Assembly: GCA_002753515.1 (NCBI GenBank)
Contig: PEAK01000033.1
Location: 1 to 44,257 of the forward strand
Direction: 5' to 3'
DNA length: 44,257 nucleotides
Origin: Magnetococcales bacterium
GTDB lineage: Bacteria > Pseudomonadota > Magnetococcia > Magnetococcales > UBA8363
In this document: positions 26,272 through 35,395 of the stretch, piece by piece
Layout: every line of letters begins with the position of its first letter
Numbering within the stretch: the first letter of the stretch is position 1
Position numbers and translations under genes: made by a program
The notes under the pieces: generated by a model
The model's input: the letters and a program-made list of their open reading frames with translations, nothing else
Databases searched by the model: none
Told to the model about the DNA's origin: nothing

Positions 26272-28929
26272 ATGAATGCGCATCTGGCGCGATTACCGCT
26301 GACCTTCAAAGCCTTTCTGGCCACGGTAGCGGTGGGTGCCGCCGTGTGGTTCACTTTGGACGAATGGCAAACGCGCCACATTCGCGGTTTGTTTCATGCC
26401 CGACTCCAGGAAATGGTCGGCGAGCGGGCGATGCACAACCGTATCCGTTTCGATCATCACATCAAAGCCCATGCGCGCATGGTGCGGTTGCTGGCCGGAC
26501 AAAAAAATCTGGTGGAACATTTCGCCCGCTTACCCGACAGTGCCCCCTCCCCCGTCTTTCATTCCGACCCCCCCGCCTGGCTGCCGGGAAAGAGTATTTT
26601 ACGCAGCTTCATCCCTTTGCGGTACATCCTGGTCATTGGGCCGGACGACAAGGTGCGGGAAATCTACAGTGGTCACGAGGAACCGGTGCCGCCGAGCCTT
26701 CTCAATCCCTCCCCGACGCTCATGCAACTGAGTTTGCGCCAGGATTATCTGACCACGCTGGACAGCCGGCCCTTTCTTTTGACCTCTGAGGAAATTTGGA
26801 GTCCGGAGCGGCAAAAGACGGGCACCTTGATGCTGGCGACCCCTTTGGACGAACGTTTTTTGACCGATATCGCCTTGCCGTTGGCCGACTTCAACGGCCT
26901 GGTTGCCATATTGGAGGGGAAGAAATCCCAGGTCATCGCCAGCAACATGCCCCAGCGGGTTGCCACGGGGACGTTGCTGGAACATTTGCGCGAGCATTTT
27001 TTCGTCGCCGGGGAATCCTATTTCGACTATGGGTCATCCGACTTGTTGTTGCAATTGGTCACTTTGGTATCCACGGAAGAGTTCGAATCCCTGGGGGCCT
27101 CGATCCTGATCGCCGAACGGTCACAACGTTTGATGACCGCCCTGTCGTTGATTTTTTCCGAGCTGATACTCGTCTTGTGGATGACGGGGAAGATCAGCCA
27201 GGTTACGCGTGAGATCACCCGATTTTCCCGGAACATCCTGGGCAAGGCCCCGGAAAAGACGGAAGCGGGTGACGAACTGGTGGCGTTACAGGATCGTTTT
27301 CAGGGATTGGCGCGGGAAATCGTCGCCACCCGCGATGCCCTGAAGGCTAAACTTGAAGAAAAGAAACGGGCCGAAATCGAGATCAGCAAATTATCCCAGG
27401 CGGTGGAACAAAGCCCGGCACCGGTCATGATCACCGATGCCCAAGCCACCGTCATCTACGTCAACCCGAGCTTTACCCGGTTGACGGGTTATCAAACAGC
27501 GGAAATCATAGGTAAAAACGCCAACATTCTCCAGTCGATCGACACCCCCCTGGAGGTTATTGACGACATGTGGAGCGCCATCAATGCCGGCAAGGTATGG
27601 CGGGGGGAGTTCCACAATCGACGCAAGGATGGCACCACCTATTGGGAACTCAACACCATTTCCCCGATTCAAATCCCCGGGGAGGAGACTACCCACTATC
27701 TGGCCATCAAGGAGGATATTTCCCTGCGCCTGGAGATGGAGCGCACGCTACAGCAGGCCCGGGAGGCGGCGGAAACGACCAACCGTCTCAAGGATAATTT
27801 TTTAACCAACATCAGCCATGAATTGCGAACCCCCCTCAACACCATCACCGGTTGCACGGATTTGTTATTGGGTGCCACCTTCGGCCCCATCAACGATACG
27901 CAAAAAAAATATCTCCAGGATTTGCGCAAAGGTTCCGACCGTCTGGCGGTTCTCATCGATAATCTTTTGGAGCTGTCGCGGATCACCAGCGACCAATTCA
28001 TACTTGAAACGCGCATTTACAGCGTTCACCGCCTGATCGCCGGCGTCGAACAGGTCATGTTACCGGAAGCTGAAGAAAAAGGTTTGTTTCTTTCCACCCA
28101 TGTCGCACCCGAGGTTCCCTGGCGTCTGGTCGGGGACCCGGACCGTCTGCGGCAAACCTTGTTGCATGTGGTACGCAATGCCGTCAAATTCACCCGACGC
28201 GGATCGGTCAACCTGAGCGTCTCCTACATCGATCAAGGTTACAAACCGGGTCAGATCCAGTTCACCATAACCGATACCGGAATTGGAATCCCTGATACCT
28301 TGCAAGGGGCTATTTTCGATCCCTTCACCCAGGTTGACCCGACGCCATCACGCCGATATGAAGGGACCGGGCTCGGGCTGGCCATAGCCAAACAAATCGT
28401 TGACATCATGGGTGGGAAGATCAGCGTTAAGAGCCAACTCCATCAGGGCAGTGTCTTTTTCATCACCCTGCCCTGCACGCTCCCCGACCCCGACTTGTCG
28501 GCACCAGACGCCGCCAATCGGGAACCCTGGGTCTTGATTTCGGGAAAAAACACCATGAACCGCCGTATTTTCGTGCGGCTATTCTCCTCCATGGGTTTTA
28601 AGACCCGTGAAGCGGATCATTTCTCCCTGGTTTCCGACAGCATCGCCAACGTGGGTCAGCAACAATTCATCCTCCTCTGCCTGGATTGTTCCCACGCCCC
28701 CGGCAAAGCCCTGGAAGAAATACAAAAGGTACGGGAAACATCCGACTGGAATACCCTGCCCATTCTTCTGTATACTTCCGCCAAAGAGAAGGCCATGGAG
28801 AAGGCGCACGCCGCCTCGGGGGTCCATGTTGTTACCAAACCTATAAAAAGGCAACAATTGTATGATACTGTGGAGCAAGCCATGATTGAGTTCGGCTTGG
28901 ACATGCCGCAGGTGACGGAAAGGTATTGA
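26272..28929 (+). CDS. Membrane-bound hybrid sensor histidine kinase with PAS domain
   Basis: The 885-residue protein has a transmembrane segment at about 8-28, a periplasmic sensor of about 255 residues, a second membrane segment at about 287-307 and a coiled stretch. A PAS domain follows (about 376-490; MITDAQATVIYVNPSFTRLTGY), then the dimerisation/phosphoacceptor region with H516 in ISHELRTPLN and an HATPase domain (RNAVKFTRRG, DTGIGIP, GTGLGLAIAKQI). The C-terminal 130 residues form a receiver-like domain with D805 (LLCLDCS) and K856 (VTKPIKR). The acidic pair normally found at its start is replaced by LISGKN, so phosphorylation there is doubtful. The signal sensed and the partner regulator are unknown. 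Confidence 0.88.
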   Translation: MNAHLARLPLTFKAFLATVAVGAAVWFTLDEWQTRHIRGLFHARLQEMVGERAMHNRIRFDHHIKAHARMVRLLAGQKNLVEHFARLPDSAPSPVFHSDPPAWLPGKSILRSFIPLRYILVIGPDDKVREIYSGHEEPVPPSLLNPSPTLMQLSLRQDYLTTLDSRPFLLTSEEIWSPERQKTGTLMLATPLDERFLTDIALPLADFNGLVAILEGKKSQVIASNMPQRVATGTLLEHLREHFFVAGESYFDYGSSDLLLQLVTLVSTEEFESLGASILIAERSQRLMTALSLIFSELILVLWMTGKISQVTREITRFSRNILGKAPEKTEAGDELVALQDRFQGLAREIVATRDALKAKLEEKKRAEIEISKLSQAVEQSPAPVMITDAQATVIYVNPSFTRLTGYQTAEIIGKNANILQSIDTPLEVIDDMWSAINAGKVWRGEFHNRRKDGTTYWELNTISPIQIPGEETTHYLAIKEDISLRLEMERTLQQAREAAETTNRLKDNFLTNISHELRTPLNTITGCTDLLLGATFGPINDTQKKYLQDLRKGSDRLAVLIDNLLELSRITSDQFILETRIYSVHRLIAGVEQVMLPEAEEKGLFLSTHVAPEVPWRLVGDPDRLRQTLLHVVRNAVKFTRRGSVNLSVSYIDQGYKPGQIQFTITDTGIGIPDTLQGAIFDPFTQVDPTPSRRYEGTGLGLAIAKQIVDIMGGKISVKSQLHQGSVFFITLPCTLPDPDLSAPDAANREPWVLISGKNTMNRRIFVRLFSSMGFKTREADHFSLVSDSIANVGQQQFILLCLDCSHAPGKALEEIQKVRETSDWNTLPILLYTSAKEKAMEKAHAASGVHVVTKPIKRQQLYDTVEQAMIEFGLDMPQVTERY

Positions 28930-29024
28930 CCGCCTCCCCACCAAACCGAAGGCAACCTTTGACGCCGCCACGATTGGTGTAAGACGGTTAAACCTCGCTT
29001 TTCAAGGGATAACAGGAGCGTTTC

Positions 29025-29837
29025 ATGCAACCAAACCGAATGATTGTTTCTCTTGTTCTGGTGTGTTTTTTGATCCCGGGCCTGATCCGGACGGGTTTGG
29101 CAGCCGGCTGGATCGGCATGACCATTGAACCCCCGCGTGGCGTCCGGGTGGGGGAAATCATCAAACAAGGACCGGCTGACAAGGCGGGGTTGCAGCGCGG
29201 TGATGTCATCCGCAAAATGGACGGCCAGGAAATCCTCTCCATGGAGCAGTTCATCCACTCCATACGCAGCCGCAATCCCGGCACCGTTTTGACGCTGACC
29301 GTATTGCGCAATGGCCAGGACATGGAGATCAAGGCGACGCTGGAAGATGGTTGGGAGCATCAGTCCGTGGCGCAAACGCCGCTGAGTCATCTGCGGCCTG
29401 ATCCGGGTTCGCAATCGTCGTGGCCGGAATTCGCCAACGCCTTGCCGCCACTCGTTGACTGGAATCCCGCCTATCCGCAACTCTTTCAGGATCATGCAAC
29501 CCAATCCACGCCACCTGCCACCTGGTTGGGGATTGCCCCGACCATGGCCCAAGGGGGGGTTGGGGTCATGGCCGTGGCCCCGAATGGTCCCGGGGACAAG
29601 TCGGGCCTGAAGCCGGGGGATGTGATCGTGGCCATCAACAATCAAGCCCTGGCAACGCCGCAGGCATTGATTCGCTTGCTGGGAACGTTCAAGCCGGGGG
29701 ATGTGATCGAAATCAATTTCAATCGTGCCGGCCAGGCGCAGACCATTCAGGCCAAATTGGAAGCCCCACCGTCTGCGCCCACTGCCAACACCGCACCGTC
29801 CGCCCCTCCCGCTCCCACCACTCCGGGCGGTTCATGA
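29025..29837 (+). CDS. Secreted protein with two PDZ domains
   Basis: The 270-residue protein has a signal peptide (residues 1-27, ending in TGLAAG). PDZ domain 1 (about 28-108) contains VGEIIKQGPADKAGLQRGDV. A linker leads to PDZ domain 2 (about 165-245) with VAPNGPGDKSGLKPGDVIV, and the tail is Pro/Ala-rich. No trypsin-like protease domain and no CXXCH haem motif is present, so it is a PDZ-only periplasmic adaptor rather than a DegP or MamE/MamP protein. ACAGGAG precedes the ATG. The stop overlaps the map start (ATGA). Confidence 0.85.
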   Translation: MQPNRMIVSLVLVCFLIPGLIRTGLAAGWIGMTIEPPRGVRVGEIIKQGPADKAGLQRGDVIRKMDGQEILSMEQFIHSIRSRNPGTVLTLTVLRNGQDMEIKATLEDGWEHQSVAQTPLSHLRPDPGSQSSWPEFANALPPLVDWNPAYPQLFQDHATQSTPPATWLGIAPTMAQGGVGVMAVAPNGPGDKSGLKPGDVIVAINNQALATPQALIRLLGTFKPGDVIEINFNRAGQAQTIQAKLEAPPSAPTANTAPSAPPAPTTPGGS

Positions 29838-30601
29838 TCCACATAAAAACCGCCGATGACATCGCCGCCATGCGCTTGACCTGTCGCTTGGCCGCCGAAA
29901 CATTGCTGATGATCGAAAGTCATGTGGTTGATGGCATCACCACCCAGGAAATCAATGATATTTGCCACAATTTCATCATTGACCACGGGGCGATCCCATC
30001 ACCACTCAACTATCGAGGTTTTCCGAAGTCAATCTGCACGTCGGTCAACCAGCAGGTGTGTCATGGCATTCCCGGCAAACGTGTCCTGAAATCCGGGGAC
30101 ATCGTTAACGTTGATATCACGACCTACTACAATGGTTTCCATGGCGATACCAGCAAAACGTTTCACGTAGGTCAACCGACTCCGAAAGGGTTGAAGATCT
30201 GCCAGGTCTCGAAAGAATGTCTGGATGCCGGCATCCGCGCCGTGGCACCCAATGCCCGCCTGGGCGATATCGGCTGGGCTATCGAACAGGTGGCCCAGGC
30301 CCATCGTTGCTCGGTCGTGCGCGAATATTGTGGCCATGGCATCGGTCGCGAATTCCATGAGGAACCCGCCGTGTTGCACTATGGCAGGCCCAATACCGGG
30401 GCAGTTTTAAAACCGGGGATGATTTTTACCATTGAACCCATGATCAACCTGGGCAAACCTGAAATACGTCACCTCCCGGATCGCTGGACGGTGGTGACCC
30501 GGGATCATTCCTTATCGGCACAATTTGAACACACCATCCTGGTTACCGAGACCGGATGTGACGTATTGACATCGCTGGATGGCGAATACCTGACATCCTA
30601 G
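29834..30601 (+). CDS. map: Methionine aminopeptidase, type I
   Basis: The 255-residue enzyme removes the initiator methionine from new proteins. The metal ligands are visible in NVDITTYYNGFHGDTSKTF (two Asp), CGHGIGREFHEEP (His), FTIEPMI (Glu) and QFEHTILVTETG (Glu). The substrate-side His lies in CHGIPG. There is no N-terminal zinc extension. It overlaps the PDZ gene by four bases and is therefore translationally coupled to it. Confidence 0.96.
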   Translation: MIHIKTADDIAAMRLTCRLAAETLLMIESHVVDGITTQEINDICHNFIIDHGAIPSPLNYRGFPKSICTSVNQQVCHGIPGKRVLKSGDIVNVDITTYYNGFHGDTSKTFHVGQPTPKGLKICQVSKECLDAGIRAVAPNARLGDIGWAIEQVAQAHRCSVVREYCGHGIGREFHEEPAVLHYGRPNTGAVLKPGMIFTIEPMINLGKPEIRHLPDRWTVVTRDHSLSAQFEHTILVTETGCDVLTSLDGEYLTS

Positions 30602-30649
30602 GATCATTGCCAAAAACCGGCTACCGTAGCCAGGGAGCGAGAACCGTTC

Positions 30650-31603
30650 ATGTCAGGACCAACCGTACCAAAATCGGGACACAAACCGGGATACAAATCG
30701 GGATTCGTTGCCATCGCCGGTCGCCCCAATACCGGCAAGTCCACATTCCTCAATAAAATTCTTAAGCGTAAAGTAGCCATAGTCACGCACAAACCACAAA
30801 CAACCCGTACCCGTATCCTGGGTGTGCATCACCAACCCGGGGGACAGGTGGTTTTTTTGGATACGCCCGGGATTCACGCCCCGGGGGCATCGCGATTGAA
30901 TCGAGCCATGGTGGCAACTGCCCGCGAAGCCTGTCGTGATGTCGATATCGTTTTGTTCTTTTGCGATTTGCCCAACGGCCTCACCGAGGATGATTTACAA
31001 ATCCTGCACTCTTTGCCCATTGGCAAGGCACCCGTATTTTTGGTGTTGAACAAGACGGACCGCATGGAACATGGCGCCTTGTTGCCGGTATTGAAACGGG
31101 TGGAGGAACACGCCGGTCGCTTTGCCCATGTGTTGCCCATTTCGGCGACAAAAGGGGATAATCTGGATCAACTCTTGAATCAAGTCCTGCAAACGTTGCC
31201 CAATGGCCCGCCGTATTTTCCCGAGGGGGTGGTCAGCGATCAACCGGAAACCTTCATCATCGCCGAAATCATCCGGGAAAAATTTTTCCTGGCCTTGCAT
31301 CAGGAACTGCCCTACGTCCTTGGCGTCCGGGTGGAAACCTTCGCCCCTCGCGACAATCCCCCCGGGTTGTGGGATGTGGGAGCCGTCGTCCTGGTGGAAC
31401 GCGATTCCCACAAAGGCATTGTCATCGGCAAGGGGGGAAGCCTGCTCAAACGCGTGGGAACCCAGGCGCGCAAAGAATTGGAGGAACTCCTGGGAATACG
31501 GATTCATCTCAATCTGTGGGTGCGGGTGACCCTGCAATGGCGGGAAAACAGCGGATTGTTGCGTTCCATGGGGTATCCCGATCAGTGGAAGACGGCTGAC
31601 TGA
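30650..31603 (+). CDS. era: GTPase Era
   Basis: The 317-residue ribosome-assembly GTPase binds the 3' end of 16S rRNA. G1 is GRPNTGKSTFLN, the switch region is KPQTTRTRILG, G3 is DTPG and G4 is NKTD. The C-terminal KH domain contains GIVIGKGGSLLKRVGTQAR. The first 20 residues are a Lys/Gly/Pro extension beyond the usual start. recO begins one base after its stop, the usual era-recO pair. Confidence 0.95.
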   Translation: MSGPTVPKSGHKPGYKSGFVAIAGRPNTGKSTFLNKILKRKVAIVTHKPQTTRTRILGVHHQPGGQVVFLDTPGIHAPGASRLNRAMVATAREACRDVDIVLFFCDLPNGLTEDDLQILHSLPIGKAPVFLVLNKTDRMEHGALLPVLKRVEEHAGRFAHVLPISATKGDNLDQLLNQVLQTLPNGPPYFPEGVVSDQPETFIIAEIIREKFFLALHQELPYVLGVRVETFAPRDNPPGLWDVGAVVLVERDSHKGIVIGKGGSLLKRVGTQARKELEELLGIRIHLNLWVRVTLQWRENSGLLRSMGYPDQWKTAD

Positions 31604-31604
31604 A

Positions 31605-32366
31605 TTGTCTGTACGGATTCGCGATCACGGATGGATCCTGCAACGGGTTGCCTTTCGGGAATCCTCCCTGGTGGTGCGTCTTTTCACCCGGGACCATGGC
31701 AAGCAAACCGTGATGGCCCGGGGGGTGCGCCAAAACCATCGCGATGGACGGCGGGCAGCACTCGCCGGCCTGCACACCCTCGAAGTGGAAGGTAGCGCCC
31801 GATCCGCCTCGGCAATGTTGGTTCTCACCCGGGTGGACATCGTCAAACCCAGGTATCGTCTTTTGCAACGTCCCGAATCACTTCTGGCCGCCCAGGTGAT
31901 ACAGGAGTCGATCCTGCGCCTGACCGCCGATGCCGATCCTTTGGCAGAGGTGTTTGATTTGAGCGAATCCTTGCTGGATCTGTTGGACCATGGGGAACAC
32001 CCTTTGCCCGCTTTGGCGCTCTGTTTGGGACGGATGATCCACCTTTTGGGCTATGGGTGGCGGTTGGATGGGTGTGCCGCTTGTGCTTCCGGGAAAGATC
32101 TCACTTTTTTCTCGGTTAAAAGACAGCAGGTGGTGTGTACCCCCTGTGGTACACCGTATGCCCCGCGTCTCCTGCCGATAACCCCGGAAGTCCTGGACGC
32201 CATGACCCTCCTGCCGTGGCCGGCGCACTCCTTGTCCGACCAGGGGGCCACAATGCTCTATCGCATCATCATGAACTCTTTGGCCCGTGTGACGGGTGGA
32301 CCCCTGTTGACCGATGAACCGTTTCGCGCCATGATGATCCCATCCCCGGATATCGGGAGCCACTAA
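31605..32366 (+). CDS. recO: DNA repair protein RecO
   Basis: The 253-residue protein loads RecA onto SSB-coated DNA with RecR. The N-terminal OB fold starts with RDHGWILQRVAFRESSLVVRLFTRDHG. The helical domain carries a four-cysteine zinc site, CAAC and CTPC. The start is a TTG directly behind the era stop, and no better in-frame start lies closer to the homology. Confidence 0.93.
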   Translation: MSVRIRDHGWILQRVAFRESSLVVRLFTRDHGKQTVMARGVRQNHRDGRRAALAGLHTLEVEGSARSASAMLVLTRVDIVKPRYRLLQRPESLLAAQVIQESILRLTADADPLAEVFDLSESLLDLLDHGEHPLPALALCLGRMIHLLGYGWRLDGCAACASGKDLTFFSVKRQQVVCTPCGTPYAPRLLPITPEVLDAMTLLPWPAHSLSDQGATMLYRIIMNSLARVTGGPLLTDEPFRAMMIPSPDIGSH

Positions 32367-32393
32367 TAAACCGACTCCAACAGGAAACAACGA

Positions 32394-32576
32394 ATGATTG
32401 ACAAGGAACTTTTGGCCATTCTGGTGTGTCCCCAGTGCAAAGGGGAGTTGATGCTGGATTCCAAAAAAGAGGAACTGGTTTGTCGCGTTGACCGTCTGGC
32501 CTACCCCATCAATAATGGTATTCCCGTCATGCTTATCGACGAGGCGCGGCGGTTGGATGATGAGGGAACGGCGTAG
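32394..32576 (+). CDS. Trm112-like zinc protein (YcaR family)
   Basis: The 60-residue protein matches the small Trm112/UPF0434 family: [11 protein letters not shown], then [20 protein letters not shown]. Three cysteines of the zinc knuckle are present; bacterial members commonly lack the fourth. The AACAGGAAAC before the ATG is a weak ribosome binding site. It is the last gene of the run and faces rnpB, which ends 20 bases away. Confidence 0.9.
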   Translation: MIDKELLAILVCPQCKGELMLDSKKEELVCRVDRLAYPINNGIPVMLIDEARRLDDEGTA

Positions 32577-32596
32577 AACAACGCTTCGATGCGGGA

Positions 32597-32982
<386 letters not shown>

Positions 32983-33065
32983 GATCATCCCTCATTGTGC
33001 CCGGTATACCCCTGACAGCGCAACTGATTGCGGCTGAGGGTGGGGATACCGCCGGGTACGATGCC

Positions 33066-33110
33066 CGGAACAGGTCTGAGGTGGGTCACCCCTTTCTCCG
33101 GTCTCATTCC
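33066..33110. repeat. Interspersed hairpin repeat, degenerate copy
   Basis: The segment GGTCTGAGGTGGGTCACCCC with flanking CCGGTCTCATTCC matches the repeat at 35347-35394. The outer arms are less symmetric here. It lies just upstream (in minus-strand terms) of rnpB. Confidence 0.7.
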
Positions 33111-33176
33111 CCTTTGATCCGGGCGATCCGGGGCAATATGCCCGCGAATGCTCAAAATGGATTCCTGCGAGAGCCC

Positions 33177-33230
33177 GGACATTTCGATTACATGACTTTG
33201 GTGTTGGGAGCGGGTGGTGCTGCACGATGC
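33177..33230 (+). pseudogene. Fossil joining a cheR fragment to an aroE fragment
   Basis: GAGCCCGGACATTTCGATTA followed by CATGAC is identical over 26 bases to the cheR gene (minus strand 9711-9736). Immediately after it comes TTGGTGTTGGGAGCGGGTGG plus TGCTGCACG, a 29-base match with two differences to the NADP-loop codons of aroE (minus strand, about 8672-8700). The order and orientation are those of the intact cheR-aroE pair. This is best explained as the remnant of a duplicated cheR-aroE segment with about one kilobase deleted. It has no coding value. Confidence 0.6.
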
Positions 33231-33239
33231 GCTTCTTGG

Positions 33240-33400
33240 TTGATTGAAATAAATATTGAAAGAAAAAAGGGGGCTGGGGGATTGCCCCCAGGATTTTGAT
33301 TTTGTTTTTTTTCGCCCCCCTTGACACGAAGCATTTTCGCGTTTTTTTGCGAAAGGGATCACACCTCATGCCGGGTTTTAGCCAGGGATTCGTTCCACTT
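33240..33400. repeat. Palindrome-bearing repeat, copy 1
   Basis: The perfect palindrome CTGGGGG-ATTG-CCCCCAG (33274-33291) is followed by TTTTCGCCCCCCTTGACACG, a TTTTCGCGTTTTTTTGCGAAA hairpin and GGGATCACACCT. The block from 33256 to about 33394 matches the reverse complement of 35190-35320. Just after it, at 33407-33430, there is a solo copy of the terminal repeat of the element at 34846 (CCCAAGATAACTGGGGTT). Confidence 0.8.
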
Positions 33401-33449
33401 TGGTTACATTTCCCAAGATAACTGGGGTTCAGCTTCCCTCCCTTTGTAT

Positions 33450-33629
33450 TTCTACTTTGTCACATTTCCAGTTCGGAGTTTGTGGCTTCTGGATTCCCGC
33501 TTTTGCGGGAATGACGGTTACCTTTTTTCAACGGATTTTCTGCTTCGTCATCCCCGCCCCCGATTCAGGCATTCGGGGGCAGGCTTCAGCGGGGATCCAG
33601 AGCGTACATTCTAATGTGACAAAGTAGAA
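33450..33629. mobile_element. 180-bp MITE with GTAT target duplication
   Basis: The ends are TTCTACTTTGTCACATT and AATGTGACAAAGTAGAA, with GTAT directly repeated at 33446-33449 and 33630-33633. Its sequence is the reverse complement of the 17464 element over most of its length, with a longer and more diverged second palindrome (CCCCGCCCCCGATTC and onward). It abuts the stop codon of the TPR gene; the last base of the target duplication is part of that stop. Confidence 0.9.
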
Positions 33630-33632
33630 GTA

Positions 33633-34767
33633 TCAGCCACCTTGTTTTCGTTTGTTTAATAGATCGTTGCATTTATCAAGATTTCTTTGAAACATCTTAA
33701 TATAATAGCCAGCCCCGCTTGCCTTGGCCACATCGAGTGCCATTGCAAAAGCCGTCATGGCTGCTTCCAGTTTTTCCGTACCGCTCTCCCGCTCACCTAA
33801 TGCCCGGAGCGCATTACCCAGATTGTTTTGCACCCTGGCCCAATCCAGGGGCACACGACTTCTAGGTTGTATCTCCAAAAGTTTGGTACAGACCTGGATC
33901 GCTTTTTTCAAAGCCTCATTATCGCCAAATTCATCCCCCTGTTGGTACCAGGCATTTGCTTCCTCTTCCTGATACGCACTTTTTTGCTTTTCCCGGGATG
34001 GGGGCAGGGCGTCAGCGGCATGGGCAAAGTATTGCGCCGCATCCTTATAACGCAAACGGGTCATGGCCAATTCCGCCCGACTTGCCCAAACCGATGCCGT
34101 CTCCTCCCCTTGTAACGCCAATAACGCAGCCTTCTCCTCCCCTTGTAACGCCAACAATTGGTCGAAAATGGCATCGGCGTCATCATAACGGTATTCCGCA
34201 ATCGCCTTTTTCACGGATTCCTTCAAGGCAACCATCTTTGGACTACCCTTGGGCAACGCCTGGAGTTGCTGCAGCAAGGCATTGTGCCTTTCGGCGATCT
34301 CCTTCAACTTGCTGGGCCATTGCTCAGGAGGAACGTCTTTCTCGCGAATAATGGCCAGAAAACTGCTGATAGCCTCCCTGTTGACACCAAGCTCCTTTTC
34401 CTGCTTCTGGATGATCTCCTTTTGTTCCTGCGTCAATTCTTTCCAAGGGGCAGCTACGGTTTCCCCTAAGGATTTGATGATTTCAGGGGTCAGGCCATTG
34501 TGAATCGTCACATTTCCAGTGTTACCAACAACCACGTTGTTGCCGGATCCTGTAGTTGTTGTGCCGGAGATAACACTGATTGGAACGGGTGAAATTGGTT
34601 GTGGCGGCGGTGGTGGTGATTGCAAAATCCACGTTATCCCCCCCCCATAAAACCGGAACGGCACACACAATCGCGGTGACTGTTTGCACAATTGTGGAGT
34701 GATCTTCGAGCCACTTCCGGAGTTTTGCCCACAACATGGCCATCCCGTTTCCCCCATTTCCAGGCAT
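33633..34767 (-). pseudogene. TPR-like membrane protein, frameshifted in a run of nine G
   Basis: The first frame, from an ATG at 34767 or 34743, encodes MAMLWAKLRKWLEDHSTIVQ and the start of a membrane helix. The rest of the helix and the whole remaining protein lie in the next frame. The switch falls in a run of nine G on the minus strand (about 34639-34647 in plus coordinates). With eight G the frames join as VPVLWGGITWILQS, completing one transmembrane segment. The long part has a Pro-rich stretch, a charged helical region (TQEQKEIIQKQEKELG) and TPR-like repeats (TASVWASRAELAMTRLRYKD, VQNNLGNALRALGE). It could be a phase-variable gene, a decayed gene or a sequencing error. Function unknown. 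Confidence 0.7.
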
Positions 34768-34845
34768 TAAACAAGACCACAGGTTATCAAGATTCAATGC
34801 AAAGGTCTACCGTAAAACGCGCAAAGGAAACGCGATCTTATAAGA

Positions 34846-34999
34846 TTTAAACCGCAACCAACACGGGAAACGTAGTTTTCCAGTGTCATTCCCGCGAAAG
34901 CGGGAATCAAGAAAGTCAGGAGAGGTAGGAAAGTCCTCTGGATCCCCGCTTTCGCGAGGATGACAATAACTACACATCCCAAGATAGCTGCGGTTTAAT
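34846..34999. mobile_element. Second MITE-like element with different terminal repeats
   Basis: The left end TTAAACCGCAACCAACACGG and the right end (inverse of TTAAACCGCAGCTATCTTGG) agree at 23 of 31 positions when extended to GTAGTT. The inside holds the same ATTCCCGC...GCGGGAAT palindromes as the other MITE, so the two families share a core but have different ends. It lies just upstream of the TPR gene. Confidence 0.65.
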
Positions 35000-35077
35000 C
35001 ATCGAGAAAATAAAGAAAACAAACATTATGACGGAAAAGGGTCGAGTAACGGAAAAAAAGATTTTTCTGCCTCATGG

Positions 35078-35090
35078 TTCTACTTTGTCA
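35078..35090. repeat. Solo MITE end
   Basis: TTCTACTTTGTCA equals the outer 13 bases of the MITE terminal repeat, after which similarity stops. No partner end is seen within 200 bases. Confidence 0.45.
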
Positions 35091-35134
35091 ATTCGATACC
35101 CTGAACGGATGGCTTTTCATTCTATTGATCTATA

Positions 35135-35340
35135 TTACTTTTAAAAGAAAAAAGGGGTCTGGGGGATTGCCCCCAGGGTTTTGATTGTAATCCCTGGCTA
35201 GAACCCAGCATTAGGTGTGATCCCTTTCGCAAAAAAACGCGAAAATGCTTCGTGTTAAGGGGGGCGAAAAAAACAAAAGCAAAACACTGGGGGCAATCCC
35301 CCAGACCCCTTTTTTTTTCAATATTTTTTAATCAACCATG
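35135..35340. repeat. Palindromic repeat unit with inverted ends, copy 2
   Basis: Two copies of the CTGGGGG...CCCCCAG palindrome (35159-35176 and 35287-35304) face each other, each preceded outwardly by A-rich AAAAAGGGGTCTG. Between them lies TAGGTGTGATCCCTTTCGCA and the TTTTCGCG hairpin, matching the 33240 copy in reverse. It fills the gap between the MITE-like element and the truncated sensor gene. Confidence 0.8.
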
Positions 35341-35346
35341 AAGGGC

Positions 35347-35394
35347 GAATGGGACCAGGTCTGAGGTGGGTCACCCCTCTTTCCGGTCCCATTC
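35347..35394. repeat. Interspersed hairpin repeat
   Basis: GAATGGGACC (35347-35356) and GGTCCCATTC (35385-35394) are perfect inverted repeats around an inner GAGGTGGGTCACCCCTC hairpin. The related copy is at 33066. It forms the breakpoint of the sensor fragment. Confidence 0.8.
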
Positions 35395-35395
35395 C

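Noticed and set aside
29025-29837. PDZ protein as a magnetosome MamE/MamP-type protein
   Set aside because: It has no CXXCH haem-binding motif and no trypsin-like catalytic domain, only two PDZ domains and a signal peptide.
33321-33614. Open frames of 97 and 75 codons across the MITE at 33450
   Set aside because: They translate the inverted repeats of a mobile element and its neighbouring palindrome. There is no ribosome binding site or domain.
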